From Marinilabilia rubra (lineage in GTDB: Bacteria > Bacteroidota > Bacteroidia > Bacteroidales > Marinilabiliaceae): a DNA stretch of 64,000 nucleotides. Below, one piece after another: positions 18,583 to 26,467 of the stretch. The stretch lies in assembly GCF_003121985.1 (NCBI RefSeq), contig NZ_QEWP01000009.1:1-64000 (forward strand). The letters run 5' to 3'. The position numbers and the translations under genes were made by a program. Every line of letters begins with the position of its first letter. Positions within the stretch are counted from its first letter, which is position 1. The notes beneath the pieces are model-generated. The model saw nothing but the letters and a program-made list of their open reading frames with translations, was not told the origin of the DNA and ran no database searches.

Positions 18583-19807
18583 AATAAGATGAAAACAAAT
18601 AACACAATGCCAGACCGAAAGTAAAAACCCAATAAAAAACCATTGTCACATTGGCCCATAAAAAGACCATAAACCCAAAAAAACTACCGTAGAAACCAGT
18701 TATTCTGGCCACTCGCCATAATCTTCTTGCAATTAAGACCCAAAAAAACAGAGCCAGGGAAGTTCCAACTAGTCCGTATGAAAAAAGATGATTTAAGTAT
18801 CCCACGTGTATTTGGGATGACCTGTCAGCCAATGCCACTTCTACCTGGTGGGTCATGTGCACCCCTGTTCCAAAGAAGGGGGCCTCGGGGAAAAACCGGT
18901 TGAAAATTTCAAATGCCAATAATCTTGAGCTCCCGGAATCATCCAATAGCCTTTCCTGCACATACCGGTCAATGTCATATCCTATAGCCTGTAGAATTAC
19001 TGCCATCAACAAAACCATCAGGATTAAGCTTATCCCCGCATAAACACTGTTCCGTAAAATTTTTCCCTGATAAAACAAGGCCGGGGCTGCAGCCACAAAA
19101 AAACCAAGTTGGATGTATCGGGAATTATTAACCACTGCAATAAAAAATCCCAATACAAGGGTTAATATAGGTATCTTTCCGTTCTTTTTTATTTCATGCC
19201 CGGTAATTAATGCAATCATTGGCAAAAAAGACAATCCAACGTCATTGACATCTGTAAAGCCAAATATAGACAGCCGCCGGACATGCAAGGTATTGGTTCC
19301 CCAATCATATCTGGTCATAAACTGCATAAACTTCTCCGGGGTAAAAAAGAACGGATCATAAATAACCTGCAGCAACGAAACCAAGGCACCTACCACGATT
19401 AACCCCTTCATCATACCCACCAGCACATCAATCAGTCTCTTGGAGAACAAAAGGTTATCAACAATAAAAAGAACGGCAACTGCGTGTAATGTTTTATTCA
19501 ACAGAAACTCATAAAAGATACCTTTCCGGGCTACAGTGGATTGCCACAAAACAATATCCCAGGTAGCATAATAGACTGCCAATATGATCCCTATCGTTAT
19601 ATATGCCTTGATTACTACATTTCCTATACCCCGGCTTATTAAAAGAAGCAGGGCCAAAAGAATAATTGTGGCCCCGTAAATCTTATCAAACCCCTGATCT
19701 ACTGAATAGTAATCAACAAAACAAACAAACGGGGCAAGCACCAGGGCAAAGAAATACCAGTGCGCCCAAAATCGAACAGAATATAAATTACTATTGTCTA
19801 TAACCAT
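18554..19807 (-). CDS. Wzy-type O-antigen polymerase / ligase-family membrane protein
   Basis: 417 aa with about 10-12 membrane segments and a long periplasmic loop around residues 280-325, as in the O-antigen ligase / Wzy superfamily. The loop carries Arg and His residues (DSGSSRLLAFEIFNRFFPEAP, FGTGVHMTHQ) of the kind important in these enzymes. It lies between the flippase and the Wzc kinase and overlaps both, so polymerase (Wzy) is the best call. The family does not separate polymerase from ligase by sequence alone. Confidence 0.8.
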   Translation of the reverse strand: MVIDNSNLYSVRFWAHWYFFALVLAPFVCFVDYYSVDQGFDKIYGATIILLALLLLISRGIGNVVIKAYITIGIILAVYYATWDIVLWQSTVARKGIFYEFLLNKTLHAVAVLFIVDNLLFSKRLIDVLVGMMKGLIVVGALVSLLQVIYDPFFFTPEKFMQFMTRYDWGTNTLHVRRLSIFGFTDVNDVGLSFLPMIALITGHEIKKNGKIPILTLVLGFFIAVVNNSRYIQLGFFVAAAPALFYQGKILRNSVYAGISLILMVLLMAVILQAIGYDIDRYVQERLLDDSGSSRLLAFEIFNRFFPEAPFFGTGVHMTHQVEVALADRSSQIHVGYLNHLFSYGLVGTSLALFFWVLIARRLWRVARITGFYGSFFGFMVFLWANVTMVFYWVFTFGLALCYLFSSYYESKEKELT

Positions 19808-22142
19808 ATTTGTAATTGTAATATCGTCTGTTCAACCCCATAGTTACATCATTTAGTATAACCCCCACTTTTCCTGCTTTGAATTCCTTCATGTTATCGA
19901 AGGTCTTCTTAAGCACATTGAGGGGTGTGTAACCGGCACGTGCCACCATTACTACGGCATCGGCTAGTGCAAGGGTTGCTCTGGTATCTGCAACAATAAG
20001 TGGAGCTGAGTCTAATACAACAAACTCAAAGTGTTTCTTCACTTCCTCCAACATTTCCCTGAACTTTTCAGATTCGAGAATCTCACTTGGATTGGGAGAC
20101 ATTGTACCTGCCGGTATGACATAAAACCCTTCATCTGAAGTTGGATAAATAATACTTTTCAGATCCGTTTCACCCGTAACGTAATCGACCAGGCCTGGTC
20201 GGCCTTTGAACTCGGGAATGTAGTTGCTTACCAATCGTGGACGTCTTAAATCCAATTCAATGAGAAGCGTTGGACGCTCGAGCCGTGCGAGTCCTCTACT
20301 CAGGAAAAAGGAGGTGAAAGTTTTCCCTTCTCCCTGAACCGATGAGGATATCAGAATTAACTCCGACTTTGCCTTATGGGGCTGCCCATCTTTACAGAAG
20401 GCCAATACATGGCTTCTGAGTGTTCGTAAAGATTCCGCCTGAGCAGAAAACTGGTTCTTTCCTGAAAGTTTTTTAAGCGAACTTGTATGCAGTACTTCCC
20501 CAAGAAAATGAGTATTGTCGAGATCTGCCAGATCCTTTTCATCTTTCACTTTTCCAAAAGCATTATCATAAATCAAGGCTAAAAGGGTGGCAAATGCCAA
20601 TGCCAGAAAAATAGCAAACCCTGTGATACGCTTAGCTTTTGGGCTCACCAATGAAGCATAAGAAGGCGGATCAAACACCTCATAATCCGGCAAATTAGAA
20701 GCCCTGGCAATTTGAGATTCGGCTTTCTTCTGCATCAGGTATGTGTAAGTGTCATCGTTCAGCCTGAAATCACGTTTAAAAGTCTGAAGGTTGCGTTGAG
20801 TTTCCGGAAGTTGCCTCATCTGACTTTGAATCGAAGCCAGTCTGGAATTAGCTTTCCGCAAATCCTGCTCAGCAATATTCAAAGAGTACCGCACATTTTC
20901 ACGAATGGTTTGTCGCAAATTGCTGATTCGCGATTCAATCTGACTCAACAAAGGACTTTTTGTTTGCTGATTTTCAATAAGCCGGTTTCTTTGAGCAACC
21001 AATCCGATATACTCCTCCATTAATATACTCAGGGAGTTATTATTGAGCGCCATAACCGCCGACATGGAATATTCAGTATAGTTATCATCCTGAGTAATTT
21101 GCTCAGACAAATATCTCAGATAATCAACCTGGGATTCATATTCTGTCCTTTGCTCTTTTACTCTTGATAATTCCTCATAAAGTCTCTCCGCACTTTGGGT
21201 AACATCCAGAACATCTCTGGCAGATTGATAACTCTGAAGGGTACGCTCAGCCTGACGTAATGAATCAGATACTGATTCAAGAAGCGAATCAATGTAATTG
21301 ATGGTAGAGTTAGCAATATGATTTTTGCGCTCAAGGTTGTAATTAATAACGGTTTCCAGAAAAGCATCAAGAAAATCCATTCCTTTGACAGCATTATCTG
21401 TCCTGAACCAAACATTGACAACCGTACCATTTAAATTGGCCGGTTCCAATGTAAGACGGCTTTTAAAGTTGGCCACTAATTGATCATCGGTTCGAATAAA
21501 GAACTTGTATTTCTGCTCCAGCAAAGTAGTAAGATCATCCTGCTCAAGAAAAATCGTGAACTTGAAATTGTCGGTTTCAAAGGGTTTACCAAACTCCCCA
21601 ACTGCCGAAAAGTTAAGCTCTTCAATTCTTCTTGTGAAAGTGTTATTAATAAAATCGTAAACCCCGCCATTACCTTTCTCTATGGTAATTCGATATTGAG
21701 TCTCGGATAATACTTCCAGTTGATAAGGAACGCTTACTAATTGAGGCACCGCTCCATCCATTACAACATTAAAGGGGCTTGAATTGTATAATTCCTCATC
21801 AAACATCCAGTTGGCCTGATAGTATTCAATCCTTGTATTAAACTTAGAAATGGTCTCACGGATAATTGGCGAAGCCTGAATGGTGAGCAAGCTGTTCTCA
21901 AAATTATTGCGCCCGGCAAACAATTCGGAACCCGGCAAAAAAGAAGATGGATCCACCACTCCCCTTTCCCGCTCATGCACCACAAGCTTGGCATTCAATT
22001 CATGGATACTTGGCTTTGACCTAATGTATAAAAAAGCCAATCCCACAAAAATCACCAAAAAGACAGGATATAATTTCCAATATTTAAGAAGACGACGAAA
22101 TACATTTCTTACATCGTCAGAAACTTGATTTCTTTGAATCAT
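19791..22142 (-). CDS. Wzz-Wzc fusion: chain-length regulator with BY-kinase domain
   Basis: 783 aa. A Wzz domain with TM1 at about 24-44, a periplasmic part with long coiled coil (about 270-470), TM2 at about 506-525, then a cytoplasmic bacterial tyrosine kinase domain. Walker A GEGKT lies at 604-608, Walker A' LLIELDLRRPR at about 626-636 and Walker B VVLDSAP at about 708-714. The C-terminal tail has a tyrosine cluster RRYYNYKYGYRQ, the usual autophosphorylation site. Cyclic phosphorylation of Wzc controls polymer length and export with the OPX protein, whose gene lies 2 bp upstream. It overlaps the polymerase gene by 17 bp. Confidence 0.93.
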   Translation of the reverse strand: MIQRNQVSDDVRNVFRRLLKYWKLYPVFLVIFVGLAFLYIRSKPSIHELNAKLVVHERERGVVDPSSFLPGSELFAGRNNFENSLLTIQASPIIRETISKFNTRIEYYQANWMFDEELYNSSPFNVVMDGAVPQLVSVPYQLEVLSETQYRITIEKGNGGVYDFINNTFTRRIEELNFSAVGEFGKPFETDNFKFTIFLEQDDLTTLLEQKYKFFIRTDDQLVANFKSRLTLEPANLNGTVVNVWFRTDNAVKGMDFLDAFLETVINYNLERKNHIANSTINYIDSLLESVSDSLRQAERTLQSYQSARDVLDVTQSAERLYEELSRVKEQRTEYESQVDYLRYLSEQITQDDNYTEYSMSAVMALNNNSLSILMEEYIGLVAQRNRLIENQQTKSPLLSQIESRISNLRQTIRENVRYSLNIAEQDLRKANSRLASIQSQMRQLPETQRNLQTFKRDFRLNDDTYTYLMQKKAESQIARASNLPDYEVFDPPSYASLVSPKAKRITGFAIFLALAFATLLALIYDNAFGKVKDEKDLADLDNTHFLGEVLHTSSLKKLSGKNQFSAQAESLRTLRSHVLAFCKDGQPHKAKSELILISSSVQGEGKTFTSFFLSRGLARLERPTLLIELDLRRPRLVSNYIPEFKGRPGLVDYVTGETDLKSIIYPTSDEGFYVIPAGTMSPNPSEILESEKFREMLEEVKKHFEFVVLDSAPLIVADTRATLALADAVVMVARAGYTPLNVLKKTFDNMKEFKAGKVGVILNDVTMGLNRRYYNYKYGYRQ

Positions 22143-22144
22143 AA

Positions 22145-22909
22145 TTAGTTCCCATTTATATAGTCAAAAATCAATAATGAAGTAGTAGCTGCAGACAGAA
22201 TAAGTGAAAATGGCACCCGATCAATTCCCCAAACGCGACGGTTAAGGGGTTCTACATAGATAACATCCCCCGAGTCGAGATAGTAATAGTCGGATATAAA
22301 AATGCTTTTGTCTGTCAGATCTACTTTATCTTTCATTATACGTCCGTTTTTTTCGCGAATAATGACAACTTCTTCGCGGTTTCCGTATTCACCAATATCT
22401 CCTGCCAATCCCAATGCCTGAAAAATATTAATGTTCTCCCCGGAATAAAAGTAGCGTCCGGGACTGGCAACCATACCAACAATCGTGATATTCTTATTTA
22501 CAAAGGAGACTTTAACCGAAGGTGAGTAGAAGTAGCTTTTTAACTCTTCCTGCACTTCTTCGGCCACCTGATCAACGGTTTTTCCAGCAACATGGGTTTT
22601 TCCCAACAGAGGAAGATCAATGTTCCCGTCTTCATCAACCTGATAAGATATCAGAGAATAATCAGTACTGTTGCGCCCCCCCATTCTAACTTCACCGGAG
22701 GATAGCATATCGGGGTTTTCTTCGCTAAAACTACTGACATTCACATAAAGTTCATCAAAAGTTTGAATCAAGGCCCGATTTTGTTCATTAACAAATTCAT
22801 TCCCCAAATCTTTCCTTTTTGATTCATCTTGAATGTAGGCAACCCGATTATTGGTCATACAGCCCGAAAAAATTACGAGCATCAAAATTGAAACAGATAT
22901 TTTCCACAT
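22145..22909 (-). CDS. Polysaccharide export lipoprotein, OPX/Wza family
   Basis: 254 aa. A signal sequence with lipobox FSGC (Cys17) is followed by the polysaccharide export domain (YQVDEDGNIDLPLLGKTHVAG) and an SLBB-like domain (ITIVGMVASPGRYFYSGENI). A hydrophobic C-terminal helix (FSLILSAATTSLLIFDYING) may span the outer membrane, as in Wza. It is the first gene of the long operon and sits 2 bp before the Wzc-like gene, its expected partner in trans-envelope export. Confidence 0.92.
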   Translation of the reverse strand: MWKISVSILMLVIFSGCMTNNRVAYIQDESKRKDLGNEFVNEQNRALIQTFDELYVNVSSFSEENPDMLSSGEVRMGGRNSTDYSLISYQVDEDGNIDLPLLGKTHVAGKTVDQVAEEVQEELKSYFYSPSVKVSFVNKNITIVGMVASPGRYFYSGENINIFQALGLAGDIGEYGNREEVVIIREKNGRIMKDKVDLTDKSIFISDYYYLDSGDVIYVEPLNRRVWGIDRVPFSLILSAATTSLLIFDYINGN

Positions 22910-23399
22910 AGAATTTTGTCTTTCTTTTTAAACAAAAATAGATGAAGTATGATCAGAATGTCAATCGCATTTTTACTGGACTTTTCATCAAAAAACACGG
23001 TTTACATCTTACTTTCAGCATCATAAAAAAGACACTAATAACTGTATATCTGACATTTATAAAAATAAAAAAAGTTCAATCCCTCACAAGGCGCCAAAAA
23101 TCACCATTTGACAAATAAGAGCCCTTACGGGGTGAAGGTTGCACAAAACAGGATAAAAAACACAGGCTTTTCCCTATTTTCAAGCCATTTTCGACTGCAA
23201 TCCCTTATTAAAATTGATTCTAGTTTAAGTTTTCCCTAAATTATATGAACATAAAGCAGTATTCACCATGTCATTTGCATAGACAGCACGAGTAAATATT
23301 GAATGGTTTCGTTTCCGGAGAGATCAAATGCGCAAATACCGCTTATAAAAACAGCCTCTTATATCAACTTGAAAAAAAATTCTTCAAAAAGAAAAAGTC
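22910..23399. other. Divergent intergenic region
   Basis: 490 bp between the OPX gene and the divergent asparagine-synthase-like gene. Apart from the candidate minus-strand promoter at 22933-22964 I see no conserved structure. A plus-strand promoter must be present but no clean -7 box is apparent. A reading frame starting at 23299 overlaps the next gene in another frame and is not supported. Confidence 0.5.
22933..22964 (-). promoter_or_regulatory. Candidate promoter of the polysaccharide operon
   Basis: Read on the minus strand, TTGAC (22964-22960) lies about 20 bp before TATTTTTG (22940-22933). This matches the Bacteroidota -33 / -7 consensus TTTG / TAnnTTTG. The predicted transcript would start about 17 nt before the OPX start codon. 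No Shine-Dalgarno is present. Confidence 0.45.
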
Positions 23400-25115
23400 A
23401 TGGCTAAAACAATCTGGGTATGTTCAAAAAAGCAACTGGGAGAGTTTACTGAAAAAAAACTTCAAAACATTTGTTCCTGCCTGACACCGGACAACATCAC
23501 CCCCAATAAGCCCGAAATACTTGTTGAGGATAAATTGGCTTTTGCCGTGGTAAACCCAAATGGGACTCAACAGACAAAGGAAAACAGCCTGGCGCTTGGA
23601 GTATTCTTTGATGAAATTAAGAACTGGCATATTCCACAAAAACATTATCCCGACGGCTCCTATTCCATGTTTCGTTACGATGAAAAATTCCTGGAATTGG
23701 TTTCTGATGCAACAGCCTCTCGTGCCATTTGGTATTACATGGATGACCAACAATTCATTGCTTCAAGTTCTCAAAGGGCTATTATTTTATACCTGGATAA
23801 CTTTGAATTTAATGAAAATGTAATCCCCTGGATGATGTCAACAGGATGTCTGGGCCCCTCTTTGTCCTGGGACAAAAGATTGAACTTTGTTCCTCCGGAC
23901 TCTTCTGTAGTTTTGAACAGAAAAGACTGGAGACTTAAGACAAGCACCACTCCTATTGTTTTTAAAGAGGAAAAAAGCACCGAGAAAACCCACCGGAAAC
24001 ATTTGGAAAATGCTCTCCAAAAGACTTTTGAATCGATCAAATTCGATTACAAAAGATGGGCTCTCCCCCTGTCCGGAGGTTACGACAGCAGAGGGATTTT
24101 AAGCTATTTACTATCAACCAGCGACACAAAAGATTTAAAAACCCTGACGTGGGGACTGAAATCGTCTTTATCAGATAAAAAGAATGATGCTTATTTGGCT
24201 AAAAGACTTTCCGGGGAATTCAATATATCTAACCAATACTACTTCACCAACCTCTCTGAGGAGCCGGCTGAGAAAGTCCTGGACAGATTTCTGATAAACG
24301 GAGAGGGCCGTTTGGATAATTTTGCCGGTTACATGGATGGTTTTAAGTTATGGAAAACTCTTTTTGATTCAGGCATCCAGGGCATAATAAGAGGAGATGA
24401 AGGAATGGGTTGGACCGATGTATCCTCATCTCTTACAGTAAGATTATCCGTTGGACTTGCCCTTTGTTCTGATTACTCAAACCTGCGGTACATTGCCAAA
24501 AAGCATTTCCCAGATCAGGAGATTCCGGAATCGTTGAAACAAAGAAAGAACGAATCGTTAAAACAATGGCAGGACCGTTTATACCAGGGTTACCATACCC
24601 CTTTTATCCTGTCATCATTAGGTGATTTAAAGCTTTCATATGTAGAAATGGCAAACCCCCTCTTATCCAGAAAAATACTCTCTGCCGTTCGTACACTCCC
24701 GGATTACCTGCGAAAGGACAGAGCCCTGTACAAAAAAATAGTAAACTCAAGAATGCCTAAAATTCCTATTGCCAGGCATCATGCTGAAGCGGTTATATCC
24801 AACAGCGTGAGACAAAAAAAGGTAGTTGACCTAATAATTAAAGCATTAAATTCAAATCTCGCCAGCGAATTATTTCCTGAGGAATTGCTGAATCAGGTTT
24901 TATCAAAAATCAAGATATCAGATAGTAAGAAGCATAATGAGGCTCGTCCCTTTTCTGTTCCTTTAATCTTGAAAAGGCTTTTGCCCCTCAAAATAAAGAA
25001 TTTCCTGAAAGACCATGCTTCTTCACGAATGTTTATGGATAATAATTTAATGGCTTTCAGAATGTTTATCATCATAAAAATGAATGAATTATTACAAGAA
25101 AAGCATGAAATATAA
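23400..25115 (+). CDS. Asparagine-synthase-like protein with degenerate glutaminase domain
   Basis: 571 aa. The C-terminal synthetase domain has the PP-loop SGGYDS at 225-230. The N-terminal ~190 residues have the layout of a class II glutamine amidotransferase (DGSYSMFRYDEK, FIASSSQRAII), but the catalytic N-terminal Cys is absent (MAKTIWVCS, Cys only at residue 8), so glutamine hydrolysis is unlikely. It reads away from the polysaccharide operon and appears monocistronic. It may transfer an amide or amine to a sugar acid or other carboxylate. The relation to the shorter AsnB-like protein at 11319 is functional inference. Confidence 0.75.
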   Translation: MAKTIWVCSKKQLGEFTEKKLQNICSCLTPDNITPNKPEILVEDKLAFAVVNPNGTQQTKENSLALGVFFDEIKNWHIPQKHYPDGSYSMFRYDEKFLELVSDATASRAIWYYMDDQQFIASSSQRAIILYLDNFEFNENVIPWMMSTGCLGPSLSWDKRLNFVPPDSSVVLNRKDWRLKTSTTPIVFKEEKSTEKTHRKHLENALQKTFESIKFDYKRWALPLSGGYDSRGILSYLLSTSDTKDLKTLTWGLKSSLSDKKNDAYLAKRLSGEFNISNQYYFTNLSEEPAEKVLDRFLINGEGRLDNFAGYMDGFKLWKTLFDSGIQGIIRGDEGMGWTDVSSSLTVRLSVGLALCSDYSNLRYIAKKHFPDQEIPESLKQRKNESLKQWQDRLYQGYHTPFILSSLGDLKLSYVEMANPLLSRKILSAVRTLPDYLRKDRALYKKIVNSRMPKIPIARHHAEAVISNSVRQKKVVDLIIKALNSNLASELFPEELLNQVLSKIKISDSKKHNEARPFSVPLILKRLLPLKIKNFLKDHASSRMFMDNNLMAFRMFIIIKMNELLQEKHEI

Positions 25116-25305
25116 AAGATTGTATTTTATCACAATAGATCGCCAGATTTTAAGATAAAAGATTCGAGACAAGTCTCAATACACTGAACACATACCCCTT
25201 AACGCTAAATTATAACAAAATAGCATCGAAATATTCTTCACAAAAAAAGCCCCAAAAGAGTAATCACTTGCCCTTCTGAGACCTGAATCTTAAAATATTT
25301 CAATT

Positions 25306-25866
25306 CTATTGCTTTGGCAATTTTATGCGATAGCCTACATTCACCTTGCCTTTAGTAATGGCATTCAATTTGCCTTTTAACAAACGTTTTTTCAATGGCG
25401 CCAAATGGTCGACAAACAAGATTCCGTCGATGTGGTCGTATTCATGCTGAATAACCCTTGCTGCCCAACCTTCATAAACCTCATCATATTCATTAAAATC
25501 CTCATCCACATATTGAATACGGATGCGGGAGGGCCGCCCTACTTCTTCGCTTATTCCGGGTAAACTTAAGCATCCTTCATTGTCACTCATTTTATCCCCG
25601 TCTCGTTCAATGATGCGGGCATTGATGAATGCTTTTTTAAAGTCTCCCAATTCGGGAAAATCTTCTGCCAAAGGAGATGCGTCAATAACAAAAATTCGTT
25701 TTGAAAGCCCTATTTGCGGGCCGGCCAGGCCAAGACCATCGGCTTTGTACATAGTCTCATACATATCACTGATCAACTGCTTGAGATCATCTTTCTCTTC
25801 GGGCACAAAATCGTCAGCTTTCTTTCTCAACAACGGATGCCCGTAAACTACAATTGGATATATCAT
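25306..25866 (-). CDS. def: Peptide deformylase
   Basis: 186 aa with all three deformylase motifs: GLGLAGPQIG (residues about 43-52; Gly instead of the usual second Ala), EGCLSLP (metal-ligand Cys) and QHEYDHIDG (HExxH-type zinc/iron site). Removes the N-terminal formyl group from nascent proteins. It lies 94 bp downstream of the ruvX-like gene on the same strand and is probably co-transcribed with it. Confidence 0.97.
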   Translation of the reverse strand: MIYPIVVYGHPLLRKKADDFVPEEKDDLKQLISDMYETMYKADGLGLAGPQIGLSKRIFVIDASPLAEDFPELGDFKKAFINARIIERDGDKMSDNEGCLSLPGISEEVGRPSRIRIQYVDEDFNEYDEVYEGWAARVIQHEYDHIDGILFVDHLAPLKKRLLKGKLNAITKGKVNVGYRIKLPKQ

Positions 25867-25872
25867 TACTCA

Positions 25873-25920
25873 AAAGATTGTTAGATACAAGATTTTTAGA
25901 TATAAGATTTTTAGATAATA
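25873..25920. repeat. Short tandem AT-rich repeat
   Basis: About three imperfect 15-bp units of the form AAGATTTTTAGATAT lie between def and ruvX. Related AGATTTTTAGAT words occur at about 5200 and 25150. Probably a slippage-prone intergenic repeat with no evident function. Confidence 0.6.
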
Positions 25921-25960
25921 GACAATTTTATTTTCGCCTTTACTTTCTGTTATCTGACTA

Positions 25961-26380
25961 TTAAAGGGGCCTGTTTTCTTCCAGATAGGTCTGAAGAATA
26001 ATGGTGGCACTGATTTTATCTACCAGCATTTTATCTTGTCGTTTCTTTTTACTCAAACCAGCATCAATCATGGTTTGAAATGCCATTTTACTGGTATAAC
26101 GCTCATCAACCATAAAAACAGGGATGTGGGGATATTTGTTTTCTAAAGACCTTACAAACGGACGAATCTGCTTCATTGACTCAGAGTCTTCTCCAGAATC
26201 TTTGGTCGCATGTCCCACAACAAATGCTTCGACTTCCTCCTTTTCAAGATAATCCTTTAAAAAGGTGTATATTTTGGCCGAAGGAACTGTTTCCAGACCA
26301 TTGGCAATTATTTTTAACGGATCGGTAACTGCTACACCTATTTTCTTTTTCCCGTAATCAAAAGCAAGTATTCGTCCCAC
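25961..26380 (-). CDS. ruvX: RuvX/YqgF family pre-16S rRNA nuclease (putative Holliday resolvase)
   Basis: 139 aa, the normal length. RNase H-like fold with the first catalytic Asp in ILAFDYGKKKIGVAVTDPL, VVGHATKDSG in the middle, and FMVDERYTSK carrying the second acidic residue. YqgF/RuvX processes the 5' end of 16S rRNA and was first described as a putative Holliday junction resolvase. It lies between the PpdK terminator and def. Confidence 0.95.
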   Translation of the reverse strand: MGRILAFDYGKKKIGVAVTDPLKIIANGLETVPSAKIYTFLKDYLEKEEVEAFVVGHATKDSGEDSESMKQIRPFVRSLENKYPHIPVFMVDERYTSKMAFQTMIDAGLSKKKRQDKMLVDKISATIILQTYLEENRPL

Positions 26381-26412
26381 AGCATCAGTTTTTTCAGGGG
26401 TACAAAATTAAC

Positions 26413-26443
26413 AAAAAAAGCGGGAACCGCCAGATTCCCGCTT
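26413..26443 (-). terminator. Intrinsic terminator after ppdK
   Basis: AAGCGGGAA (26418-26426) pairs with TTCCCGCTT (26435-26443), and the minus strand continues into TTTTTTT. It lies 25 bp beyond the PpdK stop. Confidence 0.85.
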
Positions 26444-26467
26444 TCTTTCAATTATTTAAAACGTTGC

